64,000 nt of DNA from Cyanobium sp. PCC 7001 (GCF_000155635.1 NZ_DS990556.1:1047051-1111050), one strand, 5' to 3'; numbered from the stretch's first letter, positions 35,060 through 44,120 are shown. Notes: generated by a model from the letters alone, not told the origin. Translations and numbers: made by a program.

Positions 35060-35758
35060 TCAGGCCCGCGCCGCCATCCCGGCCTGCAACCGCTCCAGCA
35101 GGGCCCGGGCCGCCGGATCGGAGGAGGCGGGATTCTGGCCGGTGATCAACGGCCCGTCCTCCAGCACGTGGGGCTGCCAGTCCGCTGCAGCGGCGTAACG
35201 GCCCCCCAGAGCCTTCAGTCTGTCCTCCACCAGGAAGGGCACCACCTCGGTGAGCCCCACGGCCGCCTCCTCGCTGTTGCTGAAGCCCGTCACACGGCGC
35301 CCCGCCACCAGCGGTTCACCTGCCGGAGTGGTGGCCGCCTGGAGCACCGCAGAGGCATGGCATACGGCCGCCACGGGTTTCCCCTGGGCCACGAAGGCCT
35401 CGATCAGGGCGCGGACGGTGGGGTCGTGGGCCAGGTCCCAGAGGGGACCATGGCCTCCGGGAAAGAACACCGCCTCGAAGCTGTCGGCCCGCACCTGCGC
35501 CAGGGGCAGCGTGGCGGCCAGGGCCTCCTGAGCGGCAGGGTCGGCCTGGAACCGCCGGGTGGCATCCGTCTGGAAGTCGGGGGCGCTGCTCTTGGGATCC
35601 AGTGGCGGCTGGCCGCCCAGGGGCGAGGCGAGGGTCACGACGGCGCCGGCATCGCGGAGCACGTAGTACGGGGCGGCCAGCTCCTCCAGCCAGAACCCGG
35701 TCGGCTCGCCGGTGTCTCCCAACCGGTCGTGGGAGGTGAGCACCATGAGGATGCGCAT
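35060..35758 (-). CDS. DJ-1/PfpI family protein (type 1 glutamine amidotransferase-like)
   Basis: A 232-residue protein of the Hsp31/GATase1-like group. The nucleophile elbow is VAAVCHASAVL with Cys-His, and EAVFFPGGHGPLWDL contains the conserved Gly/His turn. The N-terminal MRILMVLTSHDRLGDTGEPT GF region with an acidic residue completes the usual triad environment. Members act as glyoxalase III or protein/nucleotide deglycases and as stress chaperones. The stop of the upstream convergent membrane protein gene is 3 bases away. Confidence 0.86.
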   Translation of the reverse strand: MRILMVLTSHDRLGDTGEPTGFWLEELAAPYYVLRDAGAVVTLASPLGGQPPLDPKSSAPDFQTDATRRFQADPAAQEALAATLPLAQVRADSFEAVFFPGGHGPLWDLAHDPTVRALIEAFVAQGKPVAAVCHASAVLQAATTPAGEPLVAGRRVTGFSNSEEAAVGLTEVVPFLVEDRLKALGGRYAAAADWQPHVLEDGPLITGQNPASSDPAARALLERLQAGMAARA

Positions 35759-35928
35759 CGACAGGATCTCCTGCAGGACTCCTTCCTCGGCGCACCCTAC
35801 CGGCTCTGGCTCGGGGCCCTGATCGGAATCCTGATCGGGGGCCGTGCAGAGGTTGGCGGAACGTGCAGACGCTGTTGGTGCTCGGCTCGGGCCGTGGCTA
35901 GGTGTGGGGGCGTTGCTCCTTCTTCAGC

Positions 35929-36513
35929 ATGAGCCTCTCGGCGGTTGAGTGCCCCAATGGCGTCTGCCACAGCTTTCATGGCGGTCACACCGTGGCCCGC
36001 ACCGATCTGGATGACAGTCTTCAGCGCCACGGCCGCGACTGGTGCGAGCGCCTGGCCGAGCGGGTCTACGAACTCTCGGTGGACAGCTTCAGCCAGAGCG
36101 TGACCCCCCACCTGCACCAGCCGGGCTGGCAGCGCCGCCATCTCGACTGGGAGTTCCGGCTGCAGGGGGAGGAGGCCGAACCGGAGCGCACGGTGGTGGA
36201 CGGGGCGATCAACGCAGTGGAGAGCTTCCTGCGCAGCCATGAGGTGCAGCGGCTGTTCGTGCGGGAACTGGTGCAGGGCACCCTGGCAGCAACCGGCTCC
36301 AACGGCTCGCTGCGCGCCCAGGTGCTGCAGCAGCTGATCGAACGGGAGCTGCTGGTGCTGCTGAAGGAACAGCGCGACGACCTGCTGGACCGCGTGGCGG
36401 TGGCCATGCTCGAGGAGGGCGATGGCCAGTTCGAAACGGTGCGGGCCCTGGCGGGCGAATCGCTGGACCAGGTCGAGCACCTGCTGCTGAACCACGCCGA
36501 AGCCTCACGCTGA
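35929..36513 (+). CDS. Conserved-looking protein, function unknown
   Basis: A 194-residue soluble protein. The N-terminal part has CPNGVCHSFHGGHTVARTDL; the rest is helical and acidic (WCERLAERVYELSVDSFSQS, LRSHEVQRLFVRELVQGTLA, LLVLLKEQRDDLLDRVAVAM, GESLDQVEHLLLNHAEA). No catalytic motif, signal or membrane segment. The two nearby Cys and His residues at the N terminus could bind a metal, but this is a guess. I chose ATG 35929 over an in-frame ATG at 35902. It converges on the next gene with 27 bases between stops. Confidence 0.65.
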   Translation: MSLSAVECPNGVCHSFHGGHTVARTDLDDSLQRHGRDWCERLAERVYELSVDSFSQSVTPHLHQPGWQRRHLDWEFRLQGEEAEPERTVVDGAINAVESFLRSHEVQRLFVRELVQGTLAATGSNGSLRAQVLQQLIERELLVLLKEQRDDLLDRVAVAMLEEGDGQFETVRALAGESLDQVEHLLLNHAEASR

Positions 36514-36540
36514 GTCCAGGCCCTGCGGCCGCAGCCCCGC

Positions 36541-37116
36541 TCAGGGCGCCGCCGCCTGGAGCAGGGCGGGCCCGTCGGCCTGGAGCAGGGCCGCTTCCAT
36601 GGCCGCGGCCTGCCGCGGCACCCAGGCCCCCAGCTGCGCGGCCGCCTGGGGCCCATAGAAGCGGCGGCCGTAGATCAGGCCCACCCCCTGGCCCTGATGC
36701 AGGAGCAGGCGAGTGGCGGCGAACTCGCTGAAGCCGGGCCGCTGGAAGCGCGCCACGATCAGGTGTTCGGCAGGCTGCCCGGCCTTGCGGGGCAGGGAGG
36801 CGGTGCGCAGGATGCGGGCTCCGGCCTGGCGATAGGCGGCCAGCACGTGGTTGGCGTGGGCCGCCAGCTGCTCTTCGGCCGTGATGCCGGGGTACCGCCA
36901 CAGTGTGACCATCTCGCTCCAGCGGCGCAGATCCTCCTGGCCGGCTGGGGTGAACTCGTGCTGTCCCGCCCTCGCCCAGCGCAGCCAGTAGCGCTGACCG
37001 GCCAGGCTCAGGGATGGAGTCCCCTGGTTGCCGCTGCCGGCGGGCTGGGCCCCCGCCAGGGGGCACGCCAACCCGGCCACCAGCAGCACAACCAGCGGCG
37101 TCACAGCCCGCCCCAT
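36541..37116 (-). CDS. Secreted protein, function unknown
   Basis: A 191-residue protein with a signal peptide (MGRAVTPLVVLLVAGLACPL, cleavage near AGA-Q at about 23). The mature domain begins SLSLAGQRYWLRWARAGQHE, then RRWSEMVTLWRYPGITAEEQ and ATRLLLHQGQGVGLIYGRRF, a mixed alpha/beta region that looks folded. No family is recognised. It lies 17 bases downstream of glutamate decarboxylase on the same strand, so it could share its transcript. An earlier start in frame would overlap gadB. Confidence 0.68.
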   Translation of the reverse strand: MGRAVTPLVVLLVAGLACPLAGAQPAGSGNQGTPSLSLAGQRYWLRWARAGQHEFTPAGQEDLRRWSEMVTLWRYPGITAEEQLAAHANHVLAAYRQAGARILRTASLPRKAGQPAEHLIVARFQRPGFSEFAATRLLLHQGQGVGLIYGRRFYGPQAAAQLGAWVPRQAAAMEAALLQADGPALLQAAAP

Positions 37117-37133
37117 GGCCCGGAGCCCCCGGC

Positions 37134-38522
37134 TCACAGGTGGTTGTAGGAGGCCGCTTCGGCGGCGGAGAGGGGCACCGCCCGGGGATGACGGCTGAGG
37201 TGCTCCACCGCCTGACGGATGTCCTGCAGCAGCAGGTCCGCCATTTCCCGCGTGAAACCCCGCTTGACCAGGATGCGCTGGAAGGGGGTGGCGGCGAGGC
37301 TGCCCGTGAACGGATAGGCAGGCACCTGCCAGCCCCGCACCCGCAGCCGATCGGCCAGGTCGTAGAGGCTGAAGCCCGGATCCTGCCCCGGCGCCAGCCG
37401 CCACACCACGGCGGGGATGCCGCGGTGGGGGTTGCCATCGTGCAGCACCTCGAACAGCGGCATCGCCTGCAGTGCGGAGGCCACCACCTGCGCCACGGCG
37501 TGGGACACGGCATGGATGCGGCGGTACCCCTCCCGACCCAGCTGCACGAAGGTGAAGTACTGGGCGATCACCTGACCGGCGGGCCGGGAGAAATTGATCT
37601 GGAAGGTGGGCATGTCGCCACCCAGATAGCTCACCTTGAACACCAGCTCGCTGGGAAGGTCGCTCGCCTGCCGCCACAGCACCCAGCCCACCCCCAGGGG
37701 GGCGAGGCCGAACTTGTGGCCCGAGGCGTTGATCGACTTCACCCGCTCCAGCCGGAAATCCCAGGGGGGCAGGTGGGGAGCGGTGAAGGGCGCCAGAAAG
37801 CCCCCACTGGCCGCATCCACATGGATGGGAATGTCGAGGCCGGAGCGCTGCTGCAGGCCGTCGAGGGCGGCACTGAGGCTGGCCACATCCTCATAGAGCC
37901 CGTGATAGGTCACCCCCAGGGTGGGCACCACCATGATCGTGTTCTCATCCACCTGGCTGAGCACGTCCTCCGGGGTGAGGCAAAGCTTGCCGGGCTCCAT
38001 GGTGATCTCGCGCAGCTCGATGTCCCAGTAGCGGGCGAACTTGTGCCAGCAGATCTGCACGCTGCCGCACACCATGTTGGGGTTGTCCGTGGGCCTGCCG
38101 GCGGCCTGCTGGCGGGCGCGCCAGCGCCACTTCGCGGCCATCCCACCCAGCATGGCGGCCTCGCTGCTGCCGATGGTGGAGCAGCCGATGGCGCCGGCCG
38201 GGGCATGCCAGAGGTCAGCCAGCAGGGCCACACAGCGGCGTTCCAGCTCCGCCGTCTGCGGGTACTCGTCCTTGTCGATCAGGTTCTTGTCCATGGCCAG
38301 ATCCATCAGGGCATGCACCTGGGCGCCCTCGGTGGTCTGGCAGAAGGTGGCGAGGTTCTGCTTGCTGTTGCCATCGAGCAGCAGCTCGTCGCTGATGATC
38401 TCCGCGGTGGCCGCGGGCTCCTGGCCGTGCTGGGGGAAGCGGTCGCGGGGCAGGGGGCGGGTGGACTCCTCGCTGTGAAGCACCGCGTCAGCGCGGTTGG
38501 GATGCGTGAGGTGCAGGGCCAT
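37134..38522 (-). CDS. gadB: Glutamate decarboxylase
   Basis: A 462-residue PLP-dependent decarboxylase that converts glutamate to GABA and CO2, consuming a proton. The PLP lysine is in SINASGHKFGLAPLGVGWVL (about residue 275), with the pyridine-binding Asp/Ala in IPIHVDAASGGFLAPF and the substrate-loop CSTIGSSEAAMLGG. N-terminal FPQHGQEP and TTEGAQVHALMDLAMDKNLI are typical of the GAD family. In cyanobacteria GAD can open the GABA shunt or serve in acid stress. ATG 38522 gives a normal length. It probably starts the unit that also contains the secreted protein gene. Confidence 0.95.
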   Translation of the reverse strand: MALHLTHPNRADAVLHSEESTRPLPRDRFPQHGQEPAATAEIISDELLLDGNSKQNLATFCQTTEGAQVHALMDLAMDKNLIDKDEYPQTAELERRCVALLADLWHAPAGAIGCSTIGSSEAAMLGGMAAKWRWRARQQAAGRPTDNPNMVCGSVQICWHKFARYWDIELREITMEPGKLCLTPEDVLSQVDENTIMVVPTLGVTYHGLYEDVASLSAALDGLQQRSGLDIPIHVDAASGGFLAPFTAPHLPPWDFRLERVKSINASGHKFGLAPLGVGWVLWRQASDLPSELVFKVSYLGGDMPTFQINFSRPAGQVIAQYFTFVQLGREGYRRIHAVSHAVAQVVASALQAMPLFEVLHDGNPHRGIPAVVWRLAPGQDPGFSLYDLADRLRVRGWQVPAYPFTGSLAATPFQRILVKRGFTREMADLLLQDIRQAVEHLSRHPRAVPLSAAEAASYNHL

Positions 38523-38648
38523 CCGTCCGCGGGGGATCCACTGGCCTCAAGCTATGCAGACCTGCCCGATCCGGCCGTGGGCAGGGCCGGCCTGCCGCCT
38601 GCTGGATTGCGGGCCATCGGGTATTGGCCCCGGGAGCCGCTGCCCTGC

Positions 38649-39191
38649 TCACCAGACCTCCGCTCTGCAGAGAGCAGGAACACAGCTTGAACACCCTGGG
38701 ATCGGCGGGATCGGATCGCCCGACAGAGACTGAACCATCCAACCTTCCGGCTGGGACAGGGGGAAAGGAGCTGGCACCCTGCTCGCGTCAACCGGAGCGA
38801 ATCCGACCTTCCCGTAGAAGCGGGGATCGCCGTAGGTGAGCACAAGCTCGATGCCGTCGCGCTTCAACACCGCCAGACCGTGCCGGATCAGGCTCTGACC
38901 GAGGCCCCGGCGCTGATAATCGGTGCGGATCGCCACCGGAGCCAGCAGGAACGCCGTGATGGCGCTCTCGAACCTGATGCGCGACAGGATGATGCTGCCG
39001 ACCAGTTCGTCCTGGTCTCGGGCAACGAAGCCATAGAGGTCGGAGTGTGGCGTGCTCCTCAGGAGTTCTCCGGCCAGGGCACCCACAGCCCGTCCCTCAG
39101 CCTCGCCTTCTGAATCGGAAAACGTTCTGACGAATAGCTGCTCCACCGCATCGGCATCGCAGCGATCGCAGGAGGAAATGGTCATGCTCAT
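38649..39191 (-). CDS. GNAT family N-acetyltransferase (YhbS-like)
   Basis: A 180-residue acetyltransferase. The acetyl-CoA-binding motif A is in LLAPVAIRTDYQRRGLGQSL (with RRGLG), and motif B follows in VLTYGDPRFYGKVGFAPVDA. The end WMVQSLSGDPIPPIPGCSSC and NN-less tail match YhbS-type proteins. The substrate is unknown. Codons are slightly less GC-biased than neighbours, in keeping with the accessory character of 34-40 kb. The ATG (39191) follows an AT-rich stretch (39192-39280) with no gene; I see no clear promoter there. Confidence 0.85.
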   Translation of the reverse strand: MSMTISSCDRCDADAVEQLFVRTFSDSEGEAEGRAVGALAGELLRSTPHSDLYGFVARDQDELVGSIILSRIRFESAITAFLLAPVAIRTDYQRRGLGQSLIRHGLAVLKRDGIELVLTYGDPRFYGKVGFAPVDASRVPAPFPLSQPEGWMVQSLSGDPIPPIPGCSSCVPALCRAEVW

Positions 39192-39280
39192 GACATGACC
39201 ACGACGGGATCACCATCGCCCAACGCCTCAATCCTTGTTGACAACTTCTTGTCGACTGCCGACTTCATACCACCAACCAT

Positions 39281-39711
39281 CTAGAACGTTTTCACGATCG
39301 CGCCGCCGTCCACGACAAGAGCCGTGCCGGTGATGGAGCTGCCGGCCTCACTGACGAGAAGCAGGGCGGGCAGCACCAGTTCGCGGGGTTCATTCACCCC
39401 AGCGACCCAGAGCGGTTCGCTCGGCGAAGCGGTCCAGGGCCTGCTCGCTGAAGTTCACGGCCGACAACGCCGTGGCAATCGGTCCGGGGGCCAGGCAGTT
39501 CACTGTGATGCCGAACGGCCCGAGTTTGATGGCATTGGCGCGCGCCAGCCCAAGCAGGGCACTCTTCGTGGCTGAGGGCACACGTCGTCCGGCAACCGAT
39601 GTGAACGCGAATAGAGAGGACGTGTCGATGATTCGCCCCAAAAGGCGCTCTTCCAGCAGCATTGTTGAGCAGCACGGCGACGCGGCCGCTGAGGTCAAAC
39701 AGGCCTGACAT
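39281..39711 (-). pseudogene. Decayed short-chain dehydrogenase/reductase
   Basis: The minus strand starts as a normal SDR (MSGLFDLSGRVAV at 39711), then jumps straight to LLNNA, so roughly 100 codons covering the NAD-binding and central region are missing. A change of frame follows, after which RIIDTSSLFAFTSVAGRR, the YxxxK-equivalent region SATKSALLGLARANAIK and ITVNCLAPGPIATAL read as a C-terminal SDR half. A tandem TGAA duplication (39389-39396) breaks the frame again at GRWGE; beyond it EPRELVLPALLLVSEAGSSI and TGTALVVDGGAIVKTF run to the stop. Even the catalytic Tyr is gone (PSATK). Clearly non-functional. Confidence 0.85.
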
Positions 39712-39729
39712 GGGGGGAGGCGCTGGGCC

Positions 39730-40356
39730 CTACGTCGTCGTGGCGGACGCGGAAAAACCGTTCTCCACGACCAGCTCCTCCAGCGGCAGCTGGCCGGGCT
39801 TGGGCCAGGGCTCCTTGGTTCCCCTGCCGATCGCCACCATCGGGCCCATCACATGATCGGGAGGCAGCTGGATCAGCTCGGCCACCTTCTCGATGTCGAA
39901 GCCGATCATCGGGCAGCTCTGGTAACCCATGCCGGTGGCCGCCAGCATCAGGGTCTGCATGGCCAGGCCGATCGAGCGCTGGGCCTCATCGCGCTGCAGC
40001 CACTCACGGCCTTCGTGGAACGGACCCATCCACCCCACCAGCAGTTCGGCCACCTCCCTGGGGGCGTTGGCCCAGTAGCGCTCGGGGTTCTTGGCAAAGG
40101 CCTTCACATCCGCCGTGAACAGCACCAGCAGCGAGGCGTCGGTGATCTGGGCCTGGTCGTTGCCGTGATCCCGGCGGATCCTGGCCCGCAGCTCCGGATC
40201 GCGCAGGATCACGAAGCGCCAGTGCTGGATGTTGAAGCTGGTGGGGGCCTGGATCGTGGCCTCCAGCAACCGGCGCTCCTCCTCGGCGCTGAACCGGTGG
40301 CTCGGATCGAACTGCTTCACCGAGCGCCGCGCGTCGATCGCCTCGATCACATCCAC
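39730..40356 (-). CDS. Nitroreductase family protein
   Basis: A 208-residue FMN-dependent oxidoreductase. N-terminal IDARRSVKQFDPSHRF carries the FMN-phosphate-binding RRS, then LLEATIQAPTSFNIQHWRFV is the family signature, and GLAMQTLMLAATGMGYQSCP with MIGFDIEKV the C-terminal FMN site. Such enzymes reduce nitroaromatics or quinones with NAD(P)H; the physiological substrate is unknown. It lies just upstream of the decayed SDR gene, 18 bases away, on the same strand. Confidence 0.9.
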   Translation of the reverse strand: MDVIEAIDARRSVKQFDPSHRFSAEEERRLLEATIQAPTSFNIQHWRFVILRDPELRARIRRDHGNDQAQITDASLLVLFTADVKAFAKNPERYWANAPREVAELLVGWMGPFHEGREWLQRDEAQRSIGLAMQTLMLAATGMGYQSCPMIGFDIEKVAELIQLPPDHVMGPMVAIGRGTKEPWPKPGQLPLEELVVENGFSASATTT

Positions 40357-40512
40357 GGGATCACATCCACTTGGTCACACCCACTCAATACCACCGCTAT
40401 CGCCTCTTGCCACCATTGCCATCGCTGTCGTCAGGGCTCCCCACCAGCAGGTCGCATCCAACCCAGGACCGGGCGGCCGCAGCGATCCAGGTCGTAGCGC
40501 CGCAGATCCTGA

Positions 40513-40662
40513 TCAGGGCAGGGTGAACCCCGAGGTGTTGAGGTGCTTGAGATCGAGCATCACCACGGTGGACCACACCACCACGGCCAGGCCCGCCAGG
40601 GAGCCCAGCACCACCAGAACCCTGATCAGGCCCGCCTTCAGGGCATCGCTGTTGTTCGTCAC
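40513..40662 (-). CDS. 49-residue single-helix membrane protein
   Basis: A short frame starting at GTG 40662 and ending TGA at 40513. The product begins MTNNSDALKAGLIRVLVVLG, continues SLAGLAVVVWSTVVMLDLKH and ends LNTSGFTLP. It has one strong membrane helix (about 13-36) flanked by a basic residue inside and a polar C-terminal tail, like many small thylakoid or inner-membrane subunits. It lies 21 bases after the stop of the 174-residue gene and fits as the last gene of the long minus-strand run beginning at lysA. I do not recognise the family. Confidence 0.65.
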   Translation of the reverse strand: MTNNSDALKAGLIRVLVVLGSLAGLAVVVWSTVVMLDLKHLNTSGFTLP

Positions 40663-40683
40663 CGGCCAGGCGCGCAGGGACGT

Positions 40684-41208
40684 TCACTGTGTCACGCCAC
40701 ACCGGAGCCCCAGGCGTCGGCCGCTGCGGGCCAGCCCCTCGGCGCAGCTGCCCTGCATCAGCAGGCCGGCACCGCCCCACACCAGCCTGGCGGGCAGATC
40801 GGCCGGGCCGGCTCCGAGCTCCCGCAGCGGCCGGAACCCCAGCTGACGGAAGTAGCGCACCAGCCGGCGATGCTGGCGGTCGCCATCGCGGATCGCCAGC
40901 AGCCGGGCCTGCCGGCAGGGCGTTCTCTCCAGCGCCCAGGCAAAGGTGGCCGCCCAGATCAGTGCCCCCACCGCCGCGGTGCGTTCGCCCTGCACCCGCA
41001 TCGTGTCCAGCCGCAGCCCATCCGCCACGGGCAGGGCCCAGCCCTTCAGCTCCCCCAGCAGGATCAGCCTGGAGTCCTCGCGGCGGGCCACCCCCGCCCG
41101 CAGGCTCCAGGCCACGCCGCCAGGACGCCCCACCTGCAGGCGCAGCAGCAGCTGCCGCCGGCCCGCCTCCTGCTCGATCTGCTCGAGGCTGGGGGCGGCA
41201 GGGCTCAT
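40684..41208 (-). CDS. Protein of unknown function, alpha/beta
   Basis: A 174-residue soluble protein. The N-terminal half has beta strands (LLLRLQVGRPGGVAWSLRAG, RLILLGELKGWALPV); the C-terminal half has VGALIWAATFAWALERTPCR, LLAIRDGDRQHRRLVRYFRQ and LGFRPLRELGA. The last motif, an Arg-rich helix followed by a LGF turn, resembles the C-terminal half of GNAT folds, but no acetyl-CoA motif is present. It is coupled to the GST-DUF952 gene by an ATGA overlap (41205-41208), so the two are probably made together. Confidence 0.7.
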   Translation of the reverse strand: MSPAAPSLEQIEQEAGRRQLLLRLQVGRPGGVAWSLRAGVARREDSRLILLGELKGWALPVADGLRLDTMRVQGERTAAVGALIWAATFAWALERTPCRQARLLAIRDGDRQHRRLVRYFRQLGFRPLRELGAGPADLPARLVWGGAGLLMQGSCAEGLARSGRRLGLRCGVTQ

Positions 41209-42206
41209 GGCTGGAGGGGTTCGCGGCGCCAGGGATCGGCCCGCAGCACCGCCTCCAGCGGCAGCGGACCATAGAGGTGGGGGAAGAGCTCCGAACCGCC
41301 GGGGGCGGGCTCGGCCCGCACGGGCACGCCTGCCTCCTCCAGCCGCCGGGGATCCAGGGTGAGCAGCACCAGCGGGCCTGCATCCCGGAAGAAGCGCTCC
41401 GCCGTGGCCTCCACCTGGTGGGCGTAGCTGGCGTGGATGAAGCCCACCTCCTCCAGCGCCAGGCCGCGGGTGGAACGGGCATACATCCCGGCCTGGTGCG
41501 CCTGGCGCCACTCCGGTTCCAGGGCCAGGTGATAGAGCCAACGGGGCGAGCGCCAGGGCCGGCGTTCGGCCCAGGGCGAAGCCATCACCGCCGCCAGCTC
41601 GGGGCCCTGCAGGAATCGGGCCAGCCAGGCCTGCAGCACCGCCAGATCGGATCGGGCATCAAACCCTTCCGGGTCGGCCAGGCGGAACTGGCGCACGAAG
41701 GGCAGCAGGGCCCAGTCGGCCAGGCTGGGACGCGGGCCCAGCAGCCAGCCACCGCCCTGCAGACGCCGGTTCCAGCCGCTGAGGATCCTCAGGGCCTCCT
41801 GGCGATGCTCCGTTCGCCGCGCGTCCCCTTCCGCGCCGAAACGGCTGGCGTACTTGGTGCGATCGAGATGGTGCTTGAAGGGTCCGTCGTTCTCGGCGAT
41901 CAGCGCCTCCTGCTCGGCGGCCGCAGCATCGCCACCGGACGCAAGCCAGCCATGGGGATCGCGGCGGGCCAGGGCCCAGCGCATGATCGCCAGGCTCTCC
42001 TCGAGCACTGCCCCCGAGGGCTCCACCAGCACCGGCACCGTGCCCTTCGGCGACGCCTCCAGCAGCTCCGGAGGCTTGCTCCCCAGGCTCACCTCCCGCA
42101 GCTCCAGACCGCGGCCCGGCCGCAGCCCCGCCGCCGCCAGGGCCAACCGGGCGCGGATGGCGTAGGGACAGCGGCGAAAGCTGTAGAGCTGGAGCTGGGC
42201 CGTCAC
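41205..42206 (-). CDS. Glutathione S-transferase fused to a DUF952 domain
   Basis: A 333-residue fusion. Residues about 1-85 are a thioredoxin-like GST N domain (LQLYSFRRCPYAIRARLALA with a Cys-Pro-Tyr, then KGTVPVLVEPSGAVLEESLA with the cis-Pro and Glu-Ser glutathione site). A helical C domain runs to about 205. Residues about 225-333 are a DUF952 domain (WLYHLALEPEWRQAHQAGMY, GFIHASYAHQVEATAERFF, ELFPHLYGPLPLEAV). DUF952 is usually a separate protein of unknown role. GTG 42206 is chosen because the longer frame overlaps trhO. It overlaps the next gene by ATGA. Confidence 0.82.
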   Translation of the reverse strand: MTAQLQLYSFRRCPYAIRARLALAAAGLRPGRGLELREVSLGSKPPELLEASPKGTVPVLVEPSGAVLEESLAIMRWALARRDPHGWLASGGDAAAAEQEALIAENDGPFKHHLDRTKYASRFGAEGDARRTEHRQEALRILSGWNRRLQGGGWLLGPRPSLADWALLPFVRQFRLADPEGFDARSDLAVLQAWLARFLQGPELAAVMASPWAERRPWRSPRWLYHLALEPEWRQAHQAGMYARSTRGLALEEVGFIHASYAHQVEATAERFFRDAGPLVLLTLDPRRLEEAGVPVRAEPAPGGSELFPHLYGPLPLEAVLRADPWRREPLQP

Positions 42207-42219
42207 GGCAGGGGCACGG

Positions 42220-43164
42220 TCATCGCTGCGGGAAGGCCCGGCCGAGGTGCGCCTCACCACGCCTGCGGGCCAGGGCCATCTGCTTCTGGCGCTCGGCGAA
42301 GCGGGCTCGGTCGAGGGGTCCCCGCTGCCCCTCGCAGTGGCGGCAGCTCACCCCCTCCACATAGCTGGGCAGCTGGCGGTCAGCGGGGGTGAGGGGACGG
42401 CGGCAGGCATGGCAGAGGCGGGCCTCACCCGGCTCGAGCCGGTGGTTCACCGCCACCCGCTGGTCGAACACGAAGCACTCGCCCTGCCAGCGACTGCCGG
42501 CCTGCGGCCGCTCCTCCAGGTAGCGCAGGATGCCGCCATGCAGGTGATGCACCGCCTCGAAGCCCTGCTGCAGCAGGTGGGCCGTGGCCTTTTCGCAGCG
42601 GATGCCGCCGGTGCAGTAGAGGGCGATCGCCTCGGGGCGCTGCTGGTCCACCAGGGGCTTCAGCTCCCGCTCCACCCAGGCGGGGAACTCCCGGAAGCTG
42701 GTGGTTCCGGGGTCGATCGCCCCCTCGAAGCGGCCCAGCGCCACCTCGTAGGCATTGCGGGTGTCGATCACCAGGGTGCGGGGATCGGTGATCAGGGCAT
42801 CCCACTCCTGCGGATCCACATGGGCACCCACCGCGGTGGCGAGGTACGGCTGCAGGGCCGGGTCCCCCATCGTGACGATCTCGCGCTTGAGCCGCACCTT
42901 GAAGCGGTGGAACGGTTGCACCGGTGCCGCGGCCCGCTTCTCCCGCAGCGCCGCCAGCCTGGGATCGGCGCGCAGCTCCTGCAGCAGGGCCTCCACCCCG
43001 GCCTCAGGACCACTCACGGTGCCGTTCACCCCTTCGGGAGCCAGCAGCACCGAGCCCTTCACCCCGGCCTCCTCACCGCAGGCCAGCAGGCGCCGCCGCA
43101 GGGACGGCAGCTCCGCCGCCGCAAACGGGGCGAAGCGGTAGAACGCCGCCACCCGCAGGCTCAC
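42220..43164 (-). CDS. trhO: tRNA uridine(34) hydroxylase, rhodanese-type TrhO
   Basis: A 314-residue protein. An N-terminal acylphosphatase-like domain ([19 protein letters not shown]) precedes a rhodanese domain with the catalytic Cys in [20 protein letters not shown] (about 180-199) and a Cys-rich C-terminal zinc site ([26 protein letters not shown]). TrhO/YceA-type enzymes hydroxylate U34 of some tRNAs using prephenate-independent O2 chemistry. The GTG start overlaps the bioB stop as GTGA, so it is coupled to biotin synthase. Full length for the family. Confidence 0.9.
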   Translation of the reverse strand: MSLRVAAFYRFAPFAAAELPSLRRRLLACGEEAGVKGSVLLAPEGVNGTVSGPEAGVEALLQELRADPRLAALREKRAAAPVQPFHRFKVRLKREIVTMGDPALQPYLATAVGAHVDPQEWDALITDPRTLVIDTRNAYEVALGRFEGAIDPGTTSFREFPAWVERELKPLVDQQRPEAIALYCTGGIRCEKATAHLLQQGFEAVHHLHGGILRYLEERPQAGSRWQGECFVFDQRVAVNHRLEPGEARLCHACRRPLTPADRQLPSYVEGVSCRHCEGQRGPLDRARFAERQKQMALARRRGEAHLGRAFPQR

Positions 43165-44120
43165 GCCGCCACCTGCACGCCCGCTGCGGCCAGCAGCTCC
43201 CGGTCGGCCGCCGCCGCCGGGTTGGCGGTGGTGAGCAGGGTGTCGCCGTAGAAGATCGAGTTAGCCCCGGCCAGCAGGCAGAGCACCTGGGCCTCCCGGC
43301 TCATCTGCTCGCGCCCGGCGCTGAGCCGCACCCGGCTGTGGGGCATGAGGATGCGGGCGGTGGCCACCATGCGCACCAGCTCCAGCGGATCCACCGCAGG
43401 CTGGTCTTCCAGAGGGGTGCCCTCCACCGCCACCAGAGCGTTGATCGGCACGCTCTCAGGATGGGGATCGAGCGTGGCGAGCACCTGGAGCAGGCCGGCC
43501 CGGTCAGCCACCCCCTCGCCCATGCCGATGATGCCGCCACAGCAGAGGGTCACCCCGGCACGGCGCACCCGGGCCAGGGTTTCGAGCCGCTCCTGGTAGG
43601 TGCGGGTGGTGATGATGCGCGCGTAGTGCTCGGGGCTGGTGTCGAGATTGTGGTTGTAGGCGGTGAGGCCCGCCTCCGCCAGCCGGGCCGCCTGGGCATC
43701 GGTGAGCATCCCGGCAGTGACGCAGGCCTCCATCCCCAGCTCGCGCACGCCCCGCACCATCTGCAGCATCGCCTCGAACGGGGCCCCATCGCGGATCTCA
43801 CGCCAGGCCCAGCCCATGCAGAAGCGGTGGGCGCCGGCATCGCGGGCCGCCCGGGCCCGCGCCAGCACCGGTTCCACCTCCAGCTCCGGCCGGCCGCTCA
43901 TGTCGCTGCTGTGGTGCATCGACTGGGGGCAGTAGGCGCAGTCCTCCTCGCAGCCTCCGGTCTTCACGCTCAGCAGGGAGGCCAGCTGCACCCGGTAGCC
44001 GGGATTGGCGGCGCGGTGCACCTGCTGGGCCTGCCAGAGCAGGTCCATCAGCGGCAGCTCCAGCAGGGTCTGGATCTCGGCGCGGGTCCAGTCGTGCCGC
44101 GTGGCAGGGCGGGTGGTCAA
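43161..44120 (-). CDS. bioB: Biotin synthase BioB
   Basis: A 319-residue radical SAM enzyme that inserts sulfur into dethiobiotin. The radical SAM cluster motif is CEEDCAYC in [19 protein letters not shown] (about 50-68), and the second cluster uses the Cys of [19 protein letters not shown] and the Arg in [31 protein letters not shown] is another signature. The start appears to be TTG 44120 ([11 protein letters not shown]); a longer frame runs into uppS. The gap to uppS is 37 bases. It is coupled to trhO. Confidence 0.94.
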   Translation of the reverse strand: MTTRPATRHDWTRAEIQTLLELPLMDLLWQAQQVHRAANPGYRVQLASLLSVKTGGCEEDCAYCPQSMHHSSDMSGRPELEVEPVLARARAARDAGAHRFCMGWAWREIRDGAPFEAMLQMVRGVRELGMEACVTAGMLTDAQAARLAEAGLTAYNHNLDTSPEHYARIITTRTYQERLETLARVRRAGVTLCCGGIIGMGEGVADRAGLLQVLATLDPHPESVPINALVAVEGTPLEDQPAVDPLELVRMVATARILMPHSRVRLSAGREQMSREAQVLCLLAGANSIFYGDTLLTTANPAAAADRELLAAAGVQVAA

